DNA of 64,000 bases. It comes from Neoarius graeffei (lineage: Eukaryota > Chordata > Actinopteri > Siluriformes > Ariidae). Below, in pieces: positions 1 through 11,026 of the stretch (position 1 is its first letter; each line of letters begins with the position of its first letter). Made by a program: the position numbers and the translations under genes. The DNA lies in assembly GCF_027579695.1 (NCBI RefSeq), contig NC_083596.1, positions 11,174,798-11,238,797 on the forward strand, given 5' to 3'. The notes under the pieces were generated by a model that was not told the DNA's origin, searched no databases, and worked only from the letters and a program-made list of their open reading frames with translations.

Positions 1-199
1 TTTTCCACAAATTTGCAGAATTTTTGCCAAATTCTGAATATTCACATCAAACATTTAGTTTTATCTGTATTATTTCTTTCATCATTTTATTTCAAATTAA
101 ATCCAACATCACTATTCAAAACCGTATAGTTTATTGACTGAGTATATTTAGTGGGGTACCCCCACAGTACCCAGTTTCTGAGACAGACTCATATACACT

Positions 200-535
200 C
201 GCCGGCCACCTTATTAGGAACACCCATACATCCACCTGCTGTTTTATACAGTTCTCTAATCAGCCGATCCATTGACAGCAACACAATGCATAAAAATCAT
301 ACAGATACAAATCAAGAGCTTCAGTTAATTAAATGTTCAAACATCAGAATGGGAAAAATTGTGATCTCAAAGTGTGACTTCCTTTCACTGTGGCATGGGT
401 GTTGGTTTGCACCAGATGGACTGGTTTATTTGAGTGTTTCAGAAACGGTGGATCTTCTGGGGTTTCACACAAACAACAGTCTGTAGAGTTGACACAGAAT
501 GGTGCGAAAAACAAAAAACATTGAGTGAGTGAGTG
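200..535 (-). repeat. Interspersed fish repeat (TTATTAGGAACACC family), copy 1
   Basis: The segment reads as the reverse complement of a widespread fish repeat whose end contains a 'cctaataaagtg'-like motif; here it appears as 'ggccaccttattaggaacacc'. Internal landmarks shared with the copies at 8340-8960 and 35440-35725 include the 'gtttcagaaa' and 'acagtctgtagagtt' stretches. No intact reading frame belongs to it. It is probably the 3' part of a non-LTR element or a SINE-like derivative; the family name is not certain from memory. Confidence 0.6.
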
Positions 536-549
536 AGTGAGTGAGTAAG
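522..549. repeat. (GAGT)n microsatellite
   Basis: About six tandem GAGT units lie at the edge of the preceding interspersed repeat. Confidence 0.9.
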
Positions 550-1090
550 CGACAGTTCTGTGGGTGGAAACAAACATCCTGTTGGTAAGAGAGGACCGAG
601 AGGGAAAATGGACAGACTTTCAAAAGTTTTGGCTTATGGAACTTAAGGGTTTTTCTATACTTGTTTTACGGTAAAATTCGAGCCACACCCCCTTATTCAC
701 GCATCTACATTTCAAAAACTAACAAAAGATACAAGACTGAAATTTTTGCACACTGTTTATTGGGACGAATGGCAATCTTTGGAAGTCTGAAGCAAATCTG
801 ATACGGTCAGTCAGGAGACCTTTGGTGAGATCACATGGACTGATCCAAACGGGAAGAAAAGTTAATTTAATGATTACTTTCAAATTCCACTCAGAGCCGG
901 CAATCACCTCAATAGTACCATAATAGTACCATACCTCAGACTTCTGACCCACTCTGCCCCCCCACCTCAGTAAACAAGACCGTGACCCCATTTACTCTGT
1001 TGTCCACCTGATTTGCACATTATTTTATCTTACTGTTTACTAAATTTGCACATTTGTTTAATTATTTTCTCTTATTTTTATATTGTTTAC
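550..1090. other. Unassigned AT-rich sequence
   Basis: No gene, repeat boundary or convincing reading frame was recognised. A short direct repeat 'aatagtaccat' occurs near 911-933. The 90-codon minus-strand frame here has no recognisable domain. Confidence 0.5.
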
Positions 1091-1093
1091 TTA

Positions 1094-1764
1094 TGCCGCT
1101 TTTCCACTACCAACGCGGCTGAGTCGGGCTGAGCCGTGCCGTGCTGAGTTGGGCTGAGTCGAGCTGAGTGGGGCTGTTGGGGTTGCATTTCGACTACAAC
1201 CGTGCTGAACCGTGCTGGCTGGAAGTGGGTGGACACATTGGGTGGAGTTAGCGAAAGTGGGTGGACGTCACGTGATGTCGTTAGGCGGCGCAAACAGTGA
1301 CAGTCACCTTTTAAGCGGTAGTCTCACGACCCGGATAGTAAACAATAAACATGGAGTCGTTAGTGTTGCTGGTCTTGGTGCTGTGGCTTGTTGTCACAGA
1401 CAACGCCAACAGATATTGGCAAGAGCGTATAGATGAGGCGAGGCACATAAGGCTTCAGAAATTCTCGTAATTCGTAATTATTCTTCTTCCGGGTTTACGG
1501 TGTTTACAGATCCCAGCGTGCTCGCGGGGCATGTGTGGGCATGTGAGGACACTCCTCCTCACCAATCAGTGCACAGGGGAGTGTCTCCTCATGCCCCTAG
1601 CCCCACTTGGCTCGGTTTGGCTCGCTTCAGCCCCACTTCAAAGCCGTGCAAGTTTTGGGTGCTGAGTAGGGCTGAAGCGACCTGAGTCGTGCTGCTCTGA
1701 GGTAGTCGAAATGCGAGCCGTGTCGGGCTGAAGTGAGCTGAAAAAGGGTAGTGGAAAAGGGCCA
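1094..1764. mobile_element. Non-autonomous Harbinger-like element (TTA target site), copy 1
   Basis: Terminal inverted repeats TGCCGCTTTTCCACTACC (left) and its near complement at the right end (GGTAGTGGAAAAGGGCCA) bound 671 bp. TTA lies directly outside both ends (1091-1093 and 1765-1767), the three-base target duplication expected for PIF/Harbinger elements. A second copy is at 53894-54568. Inside, from about 1351, a short frame begins MESLVLLVLVLWLVV and continues into a basic stretch; it is present in both copies and may be a transposase 5' remnant. The superfamily is inferred from TSD length only. Confidence 0.7.
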
Positions 1765-1794
1765 TTAGTTTTTATTACTTCATATCTTAGAATA

Positions 1795-2154
1795 GGGGCG
1801 GCACGGTGGTGTAGTGGTTAGCGCCGTCGCCTCACAGCAAGAAGGTCCGGGTTCGAGCCCCGTGGCTGGCGAGGGCCTTTCTGTATGGAGTTTGCATGTT
1901 CTCCCCGTGTCCGCGTGGGTTTCCTCCGGGTGCTCCGGTTTCCCCCAAAGTCCAAAGACATGCAGGTTAGGTTAACTGGTGACTCTAAATTGACCGTAGG
2001 TGTGAGTGTGAATGGTTGTCTGTGTCTATGCGTCAGCCCTGTAATGACCTGGCGACTTGTCCAGGGTGTACCCCGCCTTTCGCCCGTAGTCAGCTGGGAT
2101 AGGCTCCAGCTTGCCTGCGACCCTGTAGAACAGGATAAAGCGGCTACAGATAAT
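1795..2154 (+). repeat. tRNA-derived SINE (Mermaid/Merman-like), copy 1
   Basis: The head 'ggcggcacggtggtgtagtg' with 'gttagcgc' (A-box-like) and 'ggttcgagccc' (B box of a tRNA-type pol III promoter) opens the unit. It ends in the tail 'aagcggctacagataatgg'. The same approximately 360-bp unit recurs more than ten times in this window, which makes it the dominant SINE. The embedded frame starting MEFACSPRVRVGFLR is a translation of the SINE body and not a gene. Confidence 0.95.
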
Positions 2155-2819
2155 GGGGGGGGGGGAAGGAGTTTGTTTTCCAGAATTCAGCCGCAACAAC
2201 ATCCACCACACAAATATGGTCTGTAAAATTACACTGGGATGTGCTGCAGAAGCTGTGTAGCGTGTGACGGTATTGCTAAACTCCTCAACCAGAAGCACAA
2301 GGATTGGGCGTGTAAGCAAATGTGTGACTTGCATTGACGTCACAAGATCCATGAGTGCCGAGAGTAAAGAACTAGAAAGTCCCTCAAAAAAAAAAAAAAA
2401 ACCCATTGACTAAACACTTCAAAATATCAAATATAGGGAAAGTATTTATTTTACAGCAAGACAAAAATCCTATAATGACAACCCTTCTACAGAAATCACA
2501 CCAACAACATTTAAAAGCTTTAACCGCACAGAATGCTGTGACCTCCAGAGTTCACAGGTTTCAACCAGTGAGGATATTTTCATACACATTTGGTTGAATT
2601 CACATTGGTTTTATATAGATTTTTTTTTTTGGCATATTAGCTCAAAAGCATATAGCCAAGTTAGAATTTGCTTCAGTAATTTACACGGTTTCAGATTTCA
2701 TTGCAAAAGAACAAAAACAAGACGAAATTAAGCGTTAAGAGAAGTCTAAAGTAGCCTTTAATTCGTAAAACAAAAACTGGTTGTGCTGTTACAGGAAAAT
2801 AATCAACTTCACGATGGTA
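2155..2819. other. Unassigned sequence between SINE and hAT-like element
   Basis: Contains a G run after the SINE, a poly-A run at about 2384-2401 and AT-rich DNA. No domain or repeat end was recognised. Confidence 0.5.
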
Positions 2820-3111
2820 ACAGTGACCATACCTGTCAACCCTCCCGTTTTTCCCGGGAAATCCCTTATTTTGACTTATTTCCCGCTGTCTTCCCGTTTT
2901 TTTATTTTCCCGAAAATATCCCGTATTTTGACATTATATAAAAGTCCCGTATTTTCACAATATAAAAAAGTCGGTAGGTCCAGAATTCATGACGCGCCTC
3001 TGACAGGAGTTTACAGCAGGAAGTCGGGCCATGAATTCACGTCCCCGCCCTCTCAGGCATCAGTAATTACATACCTACGTCCGGAGGCGAGGCTGAACAA
3101 GTGATTAAGTC

Positions 3112-3224
3112 CAGTGTTGCCAGATTGGGCGGTTTCCCGCCCAAGTTGGGCGGTTTCAAGTGCATTTTGGCGGGTTTTGAACATATTTTGGGCTGGAAAA
3201 CGTCAGCAGTATCTGGCAACACTG
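3112..3224. repeat. Short foldback repeat (GTGTTGCCAGAT family), copy 1
   Basis: The unit opens with 'cagtgttgccagat' and closes with its complement 'atctggcaacactg'. It has an internal 'gggttttgaacatatttt' core. A second copy with the same core is at 55836-55923. The unit is about 110 bp, and both copies sit inside larger hAT-like elements. Confidence 0.8.
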
Positions 3225-3242
3225 ATTAGGTCTGAGGTGAAG

Positions 3243-3384
3243 ATGGCGATGCTAATAGCTAAGAAAAACATTAGCCTCTCTTTCTTTGATGATTTCAACA
3301 AGTGTGTGGCTGGAATGTTCCCAGACTCTTCCATCGCAAAGAAATTTTCCATGGGGAAAACGAAAGCCTCCCAAATAATCAAAG
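3243..3384 (+). pseudogene. hAT-type transposase 5' coding fragment ending at a splice donor
   Basis: An ATG opens a 47-codon frame that includes 'FFDDFNKCVAGMFPDSSIAK' followed by KFSMGKTKASQIIK. The pattern MFPDSxIAKK(F/Y)xxxxTKA resembles the region after the N-terminal zinc finger in a group of fish hAT transposases (family recognised from memory). The frame runs straight into AAAG|GTAAGC, a strong donor at 3384/3385. Nothing catalytic follows before the microsatellite. It looks like a retained exon of an internally deleted transposon, not a host gene. Confidence 0.5.
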
Positions 3385-3551
3385 GTAAGCTACACATGTT
3401 TACATTAAGTATGTCCTGGCTAAGACCTCATAAATAGCCTAGTGTAAACTAATTGGTGTATTAACTGTTTTATCCACTCATTGTCTATTTTATTTTCTAT
3501 CTGAAACTTACCCATTTTAAATCACTCTTGGTTTAATATTTTATATTACTC

Positions 3552-3700
<149 letters not shown>

Positions 3701-4238
3701 TGTTCCGAGGCCATGATTATGGTAAAACCATAATAAATTGCATTGGAATTGAATTTATTGACTGGTTATATAATGACCTTTCTTATTTTAACATAAGATA
3801 CGTATTTTAGCCCTTAATTTGGGAAATAACTGGTACCACTGAAAGCAAATAAAAATAAATGTATAGTTTATTCACAAATGCACTCTATAAACCATAAGCA
3901 TATTGAGTTTGGGTCTTGGCTATCACCAAAATGCACCAGAGTACAGGAAATCACAAATAATAGATAGAAAATTGCCCCCCATTCAACTACACACCCACTT
4001 TTGGTGAAGGGTATGACTTTCCGAAATTTTCCCTTATTTTGAGTTAAAAATCTGGGAAATATCCCTTTTTTTTCAAACCTCAAAGTTGACAAGTATGACA
4101 ATGACTCTACATTGCTTTGGGGAACATTGCACCACCCAATCATTTCATTCTTTTCCTAGAACAGCATGTCCCCGAAGTGTTTTATTCCTTAATTAATAAA
4201 ATATAATTTTGATATTTTTTCTACAATGTTTAGTAGAT

Positions 4239-4620
4239 ATTCTATCCACATTCACTGGATATGAGCAATCGCACGCTCTGATTGGCTACTCTACTACTAG
4301 GATATCAGCTCATATACCGTGAGGAGAGAAAAACTAAATGTCAGAGCGTGTTGCTGAACCAACTGAGGATGAAATAAAAACTACTCAATAACAAAAAACC
4401 CAAAAAAAACAAAGCCGCAAAATATGGAATGAAAGTATTTGATGGTAAGAATATATCTTTTTTTTTTTTTCCAAAGAACTATCATCACATTTTTCACAAA
4501 CTGCTTCGGTCTCTTCGCTGGTTTGTTAAGCGGAAATTATTTCGTCAGACGTTTTGTATAAAGTTTTTGCAAAAAATAAAAATGCTTCGTTTCTCAAAAT
4601 CCAGTGAATGTGGCTAGAAT
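4239..4620. repeat. Unclassified transposon-like repeat with inverted ends
   Basis: 'ATTCTATCCACATTCACTGG' at the left is matched on the opposite strand at the right ('ATTCTAGCCACATTCACTGG'). The body includes 'gctctgattggctac' and an AG-rich stretch whose broken translation (SERVAEPTEDEIKTT, then a stop) weakly recalls the N-terminus of fish Crypton/KCTD1-like recombinases. The related sequence seems to continue to about 4730. Class assignment is a guess. Confidence 0.4.
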
Positions 4621-4906
4621 AAAAATTATTCCAGTCGGTCAATCTCGTCATACAGGGCTTTATAGCCGACTCGGCGCTACCCGCGTCATCAGCTATCGGC
4701 TCATGTACGACTCGATTTCGTAGAATAACTGTTAAACAAATGCTTCAAAGCTGTTAATAACTAATCAGTTTGAACCTTGATTAGCAGGAGGTTTATTTGG
4801 GATGCAGATGTATCTCCTAATTCCACAGGCATTGCATCAGCGGTAGCCATGGAGTATATTTGCCTCTTTAGTATAGGTTAGTCAGGTTGAAAGCGGACGT
4901 TTATAT

Positions 4907-5596
4907 CACGGGTGCAGATAGAGGGGGGGACGGGGGGGGATTCGTCCACCCAGATTTAAATTCACCTCGTTCGGTCCCCCCCCACTTATAGGGAGGAAAA
5001 AACGTCTATGCTGTCTTTCTTTGCATAAGGCAAACCTCACGGAAAAATCAAAAGATTAATTACCATTCGGTTTATTGAGGTGCACAGCAGTACATACATA
5101 GTTGCAACAACTCACATAAAACAAAGACTGATATTCGGTTGGTTGAGCTGCGCAGACTGCACAGGTTGCGAGCTCGAGCTTGGTTGCTATGGTTACCCAC
5201 AGCAAGTTTGACAGGCATATCGGGGACAGCTCCTAGTTCAGGACCCCATCACGGCATGATGAAGGGTGCCAAACCGAAAAGACAGAAAACGATTGCATCG
5301 TTTTTTTCAAAAAAACAACGACTGTACGTAAACTGTGCCTTACTTTATCATATCACCTTGCAATTTTTTGATAGTCTGTTCAAAGTAATGTCGTAGTGAA
5401 AGTAAAATCGTACGGAGTAGAGATGCCTTTCTGGTAGCCTCCTTCTTTCGGTGGTAGCCTGTAGATACAGTGCTCAGAAGGCAGTTTTAATGTTTAATCT
5501 GGCATTCCCTGCCATAATTTCAACACATGTTGGGGGTGGGGTTGGTTTGCTGGCAGCTTTGTCCCCCCCAGTTCAAAAAACGTATCTGCGCCCCTG
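4907..5596 (+). mobile_element. Non-autonomous hAT element with 8-bp TSD GTTTATAT
   Basis: GTTTATAT occurs immediately outside both ends (4899-4906 and 5597-5604), a perfect 8-bp target duplication. Ends read CACGGGTGCAGATA and, on the other strand, CAGGGGCGCAGATA. Polypurine G runs near the left are matched by C runs near the right. The 690-bp body encodes only a short peptide with a PCNA-box-like motif, so the element is non-autonomous. Confidence 0.85.
5256..5327 (+). pseudogene. hAT transposase N-terminal fragment with PIP-box-like motif
   Basis: The frame starts MMKGAKPKRQKTIASFFSKK. QKTIASFF (5283-5306) fits the PCNA-interacting consensus Q-x-x-(I/L/M)-x-x-(F/Y)-(F/Y) exactly and sits in a basic context. 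A GTAAAC donor-like site follows at 5328. N-termini of the form KRK.Q.TLxxFF occur in TTF-type zinc-finger hAT proteins (family knowledge). No zinc finger or catalytic core remains. Confidence 0.45.
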
Positions 5597-5604
5597 GTTT
5601 ATAT

Positions 5605-6348
5605 TATGGGTCATATGCAAAAGATGGCCGTTTCATCAAAGAGCATCCTCTTTAAATCACTTTGAGGGAGCAAACTTTGGTAGTCATGGAGAATGTGTGT
5701 TCTGTCGTCGTGCTTTGGGAGGTTTGGTTGTCAAATGTTGCTTCGTTTCAGACGTTCCGCCTCAGTCAGATGGCTGGTTTCTGTGAAAGCGGGAGGTTCT
5801 TGGAAACGTTACAGATAATTATTTATTTTTTAAAAAGTGCCAGACTCTCAAGTGAAAGCTAGAAATCTGGCTTGCACGCCTGAACGTGGCTACATTACTT
5901 ATGGGAACGCACTGCTTGGCTTTATCCAAGATAGTACTAGGTAAAACGTATATACTATTGTGAAATGTATACGCACACATTATCTTTGTTTACAATGCAT
6001 TTTGCACTGTAGTTAGACAGAGGAAAATACCGTGGCGTGTCATTAAATTTTTTTTTTTTGAGCACCTAATGTGAGGACTAAATGTAGATAAAGTTGTGTG
6101 AGTACAGTTTTCAAAGGACAGACAATTGGCACAGTTGGATTTTCCAAGGAATTCCGTGAAGTCAGATATATTGTTTTACCGCCTTGTGTTTCAATTTTCA
6201 TAAAATTGAGAAAATCTTAAAGAAGAAAAAAAAAATATTTCACTCTACACTGGTCACGAGTGAGTATTTCTGTCTTTAGTTTAGCCGTGGTTTCACTTGT
6301 ACTGCCAGGTTTCTGTGGTGTCCACACAAAGGACAATGTCTGCATGCA
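5605..6348. other. Unassigned AT-rich sequence
   Basis: No repeat ends, domain or gene structure was recognised. The two overlapping short frames at 5451-5862 have no recognisable homology. Confidence 0.5.
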
Positions 6349-6514
6349 TAGTTGAGGTCAGAAGTTTACATACACTCATAATGAACATGAATGTCGTGAC
6401 AATATTGGGCTTTCAAATGATTTCTTTGAACTGTTGTTTCTCTGGAGCAGAATGATTTGTACAACATAGATCTTTAACAGAAAAAAAAAAAAGAATTTGG
6501 TGCACAAGTTTTAA

Positions 6515-7190
6515 AGGGGAAACTGAAGTCATTTTTAAACTTGCTTTATTTCTTAATTAGCATGTTATTCAATTACGTTTGCGGTTTTAGTAACCTTATA
6601 TTGTGACTCGTATTGGCAACTATTTGCAATTAAATATTATACTTATCGGCCTATTCGGTTTTTAGCCATGTTGAATTTAGTTTGTTTGGTCCACGGCAGG
6701 CGTCGCTTATCCGCACGATCTTCACGAGACTTGTGTGAGACTTCGAAACGTGAAGTGTCAGCCAGGTGTCAGTGCCGCCATTTTGAAAACCGTTTTCCAA
6801 ACGAAATATTGCACAAAAACGAGTTTAAATGACGATTACTGCCTACTTTTTTCAAACTTTCCTGATCGCTATCAAAACAAACAAAACTTCCGGCTTGATT
6901 ACATCAGCATTCGAAAGAGGGCGCGTGCGTCTTTTGACAACATTGGTAGATGCTGGTCACTTTGATTTCTGCTGTACGTTTTACTTCCGTCCTACGATGT
7001 CTCGCACAGGTCTCAACGAATCTCGTTTACGGCCGTTGCTTTGACATATGGACTGATATATTACAGAGCATATTTCAAACACTCATAACTTGCTATAGCA
7101 GCGACAAAATAGCGATCAAAAATGCATTCCAATATTTAATAAAATGAGAAATAGAATTTTGATTAAAAAAAAATTGCATTCAGTTCTCCT
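6515..7190. mobile_element. TTAA-flanked Kolobok/T2-like MITE, family B copy 1
   Basis: TTAA flanks both ends (6511-6514, 7191-7194). Ends read AGGGGAAACTGAAG and, on the opposite strand, AGGAGAACTGAA, so each edge fits the TTAAAGGRR pattern known for Kolobok-related T2 elements. The 676-bp body is about 90 percent alike to 26138-26781 by eye. It lies inside the decayed Tc1 and is therefore younger than it. No intact reading frame. Confidence 0.8.
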
Positions 7191-7238
7191 TTAATATTAT
7201 TTGGTTTTCTGAAACAGACAGAGGGTCAAAATTAAAAA

Positions 7239-7265
7239 ACAAACAAACAAACAAACAAACAAACA
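7239..7265. repeat. (AAAC)n microsatellite
   Basis: About seven tandem AAAC units lie within the Tc1 remnant. Confidence 0.9.
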
Positions 7266-7429
7266 CCTACTGTACATACACCCATCTAGATTATTACCTC
7301 AGTGGTGCTGAAAGTTCCAAAGTATCTTAACTTGCCAAAGCCAAGGCCTCCTAACTTCCTCTTAGTGATCATGACTGACTACAGTTGGTAGCTTCTCTGT
7401 TCCAACATACAAATGGTTTAACAAGTACA

Positions 7430-8165
7430 AATTATTGGGAGGTTATCCAACTGTCCCTCTGAGCTGAGAATAAATTAGTTTGGATGGTCAGAAACAACCC
7501 AGGAACCACCAAGACACAGGGTTGCCATGAACTAGAAGCTGCTGGAACACCAGTGTCATTGTCTACAGTCAAGACAGTTTTACATCTCCATGGACCAAGA
7601 GGCTCCGGACCAAAAAAGAAGCCCCTGCTCCAAAACGGACACCTAAAGGTCACAACTAAAATCTGCAGCTGACCACACAGACAAAGAACAAGCCTTCTGG
7701 AGGAGTTTTATGGCCAGACAAGACAAAGATTGAGTTGTTTGGCCACCATGACCAGCGGTATGTTTAAGCAACTCTTAAGCGTGGTTTAAACAAAGTGGAT
7801 GGAATGATGAAGGAGGAGGACAACCTCAGAATTCTTCAGCATAACCTCAAACCATCAGCTTGAAACTTGGACACCCAACAGGACAATGACCCCAAACACA
7901 TTAAAGCTGGTTGTGGAATGGATAAAGCATGCGAACATTAAGTGCTTGTAATGTCCTTCCCAAAGTCCTGACCTCAACCCGATTGAAAATATGTGGACTG
8001 TGCTTTAAAGTCCGATCGATTCCAGAAAACCAACAAATTTAACTGAACTCTACCAATTCTGCCAAGAAGAGTGGACAAATATCCAACCAGAATTCTTCCA
8101 GATGGCTACCAAAAGTAAGGTCAATGTGAAACTTCCTACAGGACGTTTAACCAAATATTAGGCGT
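7430..8165 (+). pseudogene. Tc1-like transposase remnant
   Basis: Broken frames match the order of a Tc1 DD34E transposase. A helix-turn-helix remnant ('STVKTVLHLHG') lies near 7560-7600 and a 'GQTRQRLSCLATM' region near 7710. The catalytic-block relic QQDNDPKH is near 7880, and 'SPDLNPIEN(M)W' lies near 7965-8000. Stops and frameshifts throughout exclude function. The 5' half of the protein is weak because of decay and the nested TTAA element upstream. Confidence 0.7.
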
Positions 8166-8339
8166 ACTGGATGAATAATTTTGACCCTGCATGTATATTT
8201 TTGATCCGGTTTTGATTTCAGAAAGCCCAAAATAAGCCAAATTTGCGAACTACTGCACTTCCGCAGAAAATAAACAGCAGTCTGTCACTTTGATGTTCAC
8301 TATTGTAAATGTACAGTGAGACACGCTAATGCTTTGACA

Positions 8340-8960
8340 CATGCACATCTCTCCTTGACTTCTTGTGGATTTGAAGATGCTTTTCTGCTCACCACGGTTG
8401 CAAAGAGTGCTTGGTTCGGGATGACGAATAGTCTGGCCATTCTCCTCAGATCTCGCTCATCAACAAGACGTTTCCACCAACAGAACTGCTGCTCTCTGGA
8501 TGTTTTTTTGGTTTTCATGCTATGCTCTGGAACTCTACACACTTGCTCTGCATGAAAATCCAAGGAGATCAGCGGTTTCTGAAAAGCTCAAACCAGCGCG
8601 TCAACTACTACAGACTCGGGTCAAGGTTGCCGAGATCCCACCTATTCCCATTCTGATATTTGGTTAGAGAAGCAACTTTGGGAACAAAAGGTTGCCGGTT
8701 CAAATCTCTGGACCAGCAAGAATGGCTGAAGAGCCCTTGAGCAAGGCACCTAACCCCCAAATGCTCCCCAGGCTGCTCCGGGCGTGTTGTACGTCGCTCT
8801 GGATAAGAGCGCCTGCTAAATGGCATTAATGTAATGCAAGGATATGAAAATTATGACCTGTATCTGCATTATTTTATGCCTTGCACTACAGCCACATGAT
8901 CGTCTGATTGGATAACTGCCCGAATGAGCAGGTGTACAGATTTTCCAAATAAAGTGGCGT
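8340..8960 (+). repeat. Interspersed fish repeat (TTATTAGGAACACC family), copy 2, with nested SINE
   Basis: Landmarks 'gcttttctgctcaccacggt', 'ctggccattctcctcagat', 'gagatcagcggtttctgaa' and the terminal 'aataaagtggc' are in the order seen in this repeat elsewhere. The element is split between about 8615 and 8848 by a different SINE. The opposed frames at 8300-8563 are translations of the repeat. Confidence 0.65.
8617..8848 (+). repeat. Second tRNA-related SINE family (tail 'ctctggataagagcgcctgc')
   Basis: Contains 'ggttcaaatctctg' (B-box-like), 'gagcaaggcacctaaccccc' and the tail 'ggataagagcgcctgctaaa', a combination common to fish V-SINE/tRNA-type repeats. It interrupts the surrounding interspersed repeat. 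A relative lies at 25775-25905. Confidence 0.65.
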
Positions 8961-9160
8961 CTGAGTATGCAATGCTTAGTGCACTAATTGGTGCATCCTA
9001 GATAGTACAGAATACCCATAATGCACTTTGCTGTTTGTAGTAATTTGGAGTAGGACAGCCTTTTGGAAATGGGAAGCCAGATAGGCCGGGGCTTATTCCA
9101 TTTTTCTGCCCTAATTAGAGGAATTGGACAAGGCTGAGACTGTGTCTTCACACACTTCCC

Positions 9161-9161
9161 C

Positions 9162-9205
<44 letters not shown>
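9161..9205. repeat. (CA)n microsatellite
   Basis: About 20 CA dinucleotides. A (GT)n tract follows at 9296-9318, and a (GA)n tract at 9649-9671. Confidence 0.97.
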
Positions 9206-9206
<1 letters not shown>

Positions 9207-9329
9207 GGGAGCAGCTCCTTGAATTATGGCCTCCACTTGGCAGTACACTGTGATGCGGAAGCTGGCAAGTGAACACAAGATTCGAGGTCAGTCTGGTGTG
9301 TGTGTGTGTGTGTGTGTCTGGGGAAGCTT

Positions 9330-9900
9330 GTTAAAAGAGATTTCACTTTAAGCAGCCCTAGATAACTATATATAGATAGATATATTTAGATATTATTCTA
9401 ATTTAGTGGCCCAGACTCACTGTTTCACAAAATGCCTGTTGCTGTGTTTATACGCTCGAGTTTCTGCAGCACTGGAGTGTGTCAGTAAAACCCAGAAGTG
9501 CAGAGACAGAAATAACCATTTTATAAATCCATTTTAGGGTGAAATATGACTCAGTTGTAGGGAAACGCTGCCATGGTGGAGTTTTAGATCACGCTAACAC
9601 ACACGCAGGGTTAAATAATAACTAATGACACACAGTAAGTCTGTTATGAGAGAGAGAGAGAGAGAGAGAGGAACAAGAGAACTGTATGTAAAGTAGCGGG
9701 AGGCCGCAGGGGTGATACTGATCCTTAGTTTTCCAAGTAGCTGTATACGGTTATGGTAAGAAGGCAAGCAAAAATTATCGTTTCGATTCATCGAATACGA
9801 GCCATCCATCTACGAACCAAAACAGGGGATTCATTTCGCAGTTTTGAGCTATAAATATCATTAATATAAACAAAGCATCAAATCATTAATATGAGGCATT
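9330..9900. other. Unassigned sequence upstream of left duplication copy
   Basis: AT-rich with a GA microsatellite at 9649-9671. No gene or repeat end was identified. Confidence 0.5.
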
Positions 9901-9921
9901 TCATCTTTTCTCATCTCATCT

Positions 9922-10288
9922 CATTATCTCTAGCCGCTTTATCCTGTTCTACAGGGTCGCAGGCAAGCTGGAGCCTATCCCAGCTGACTACGGGCAAAAG
10001 GCGGGGTACACCCTGGACAAGTCGCCAGGTCATCACAGGGCTGACACATAGACACAGACAACCATTCACACTCACATTCACACCTACGGTCAATTTAGAG
10101 TCACCAGTTAACCTAACCTGCATGTCTTTGGACTGTGGGGGAAACCGGAGCACCCGGAGGAAACCCACGCGGACACGGGGAGAACATGCAAACTCCACAC
10201 AGAAAGGCCCTCGCCAGCCACGGGGCTCGAACCCGGACCTTCTTGCTGTGAGGCGACAGCGCTAACCACTACACCACCGTGCCGCCCT
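9922..10288 (-). repeat. tRNA-derived SINE, copy 2
   Basis: Full-length SINE in reverse orientation, with the tail 'ctcattatctctagccgctt' at left and the head 'ccaccgtgccgcc' at right. It forms the outer edge of the left duplication copy. Confidence 0.95.
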
Positions 10289-10866
10289 TCATCTTTTCTC
10301 TTAATAAAATAAATAAAAATAATAATAAAATAAAATTGCAAAAAACATGCAATTTTAACGCCCACCATACTCTCCTGCCATCCATAATACCCGACAAGCT
10401 AGCTTAATGTTAGCAAACTAGCCTGACGAACAAGATATTTTAGGGAAAAACTGAGTCTTGCTTGTATTATGACACAAAAACAAATTAGAGTCAAATTTAT
10501 TTTTGTTAAAAATCACTAACACGACCCATGTCGGAGCTAAAAGTTTGTGACATCACAAACTGAGCCCCGCCCTTGAATCAGTTTTACGAAAAACACCAAA
10601 CTTTATATTTCGAACCCGGCATCAGAGAAGTTTCCCCATTACAGGACCCATACTGGATAAAACAAATTAAATTGTCTTGGTCCCACACAACCAAAATGCA
10701 GTACAACGTGAAGTCAGGGTTTTGACGTGGATTAGAAATGGAAATACGCCCCCCCAAAAAATAAATGACTGCGTCGAATTGACGCATAAAAAAACCCCAG
10801 CCATTAGTTTTTATATAGGAGTCACATTTACATGTTTGGGTGTCTGAATCATTATCCTTCACATCC

Positions 10867-10932
10867 ATTATCTGTAGCCGCTTATCCTGTTCTACAGGGT
10901 CGCAGGCAAGCTGGAGCCTATCCCAGCTGACT
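10867..10932 (-). repeat. 5'-truncated SINE tail
   Basis: Only the last 65 bp of the SINE are present ('ccattatctgtagccgctta' to 'tcccagctgact'), followed by an (AATC)n stretch. The counterpart is at 42876-42942. Confidence 0.85.
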
Positions 10933-11026
10933 CAATCAATCAATCAATAAATAAAATACTGCTAGAAATACTAACTCCGACATCGGCGAGTTTGGCCGTC
11001 TAGAGGGGTTTTCCCGTAACCTAATA

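Larger units (their letters stand above)
6349..8240 (+). mobile_element. Decayed Tc1/mariner element interrupted by a TTAA element
   Basis: The left end 'gttgaggtcagaagtttaca' is the characteristic outer repeat of one Tc1-like fish group. The right part carries a degraded Tc1 transposase and ends near 'gaataattttgaccctgcat'. A TTAA-flanked element (6515-7190) has split it. Both termini cannot be paired cleanly, so the right boundary is approximate. Confidence 0.65.

Noticed and set aside
1795-1870. tRNA gene
   Set aside because: The tRNA-like A and B boxes belong to the SINE head; the cloverleaf is not complete and the unit is repeated about a dozen times.
9911-10198. Family of MEFACSPRVRVGFLR proteins found many times in the window
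   Set aside because: All are translations of the SINE body.
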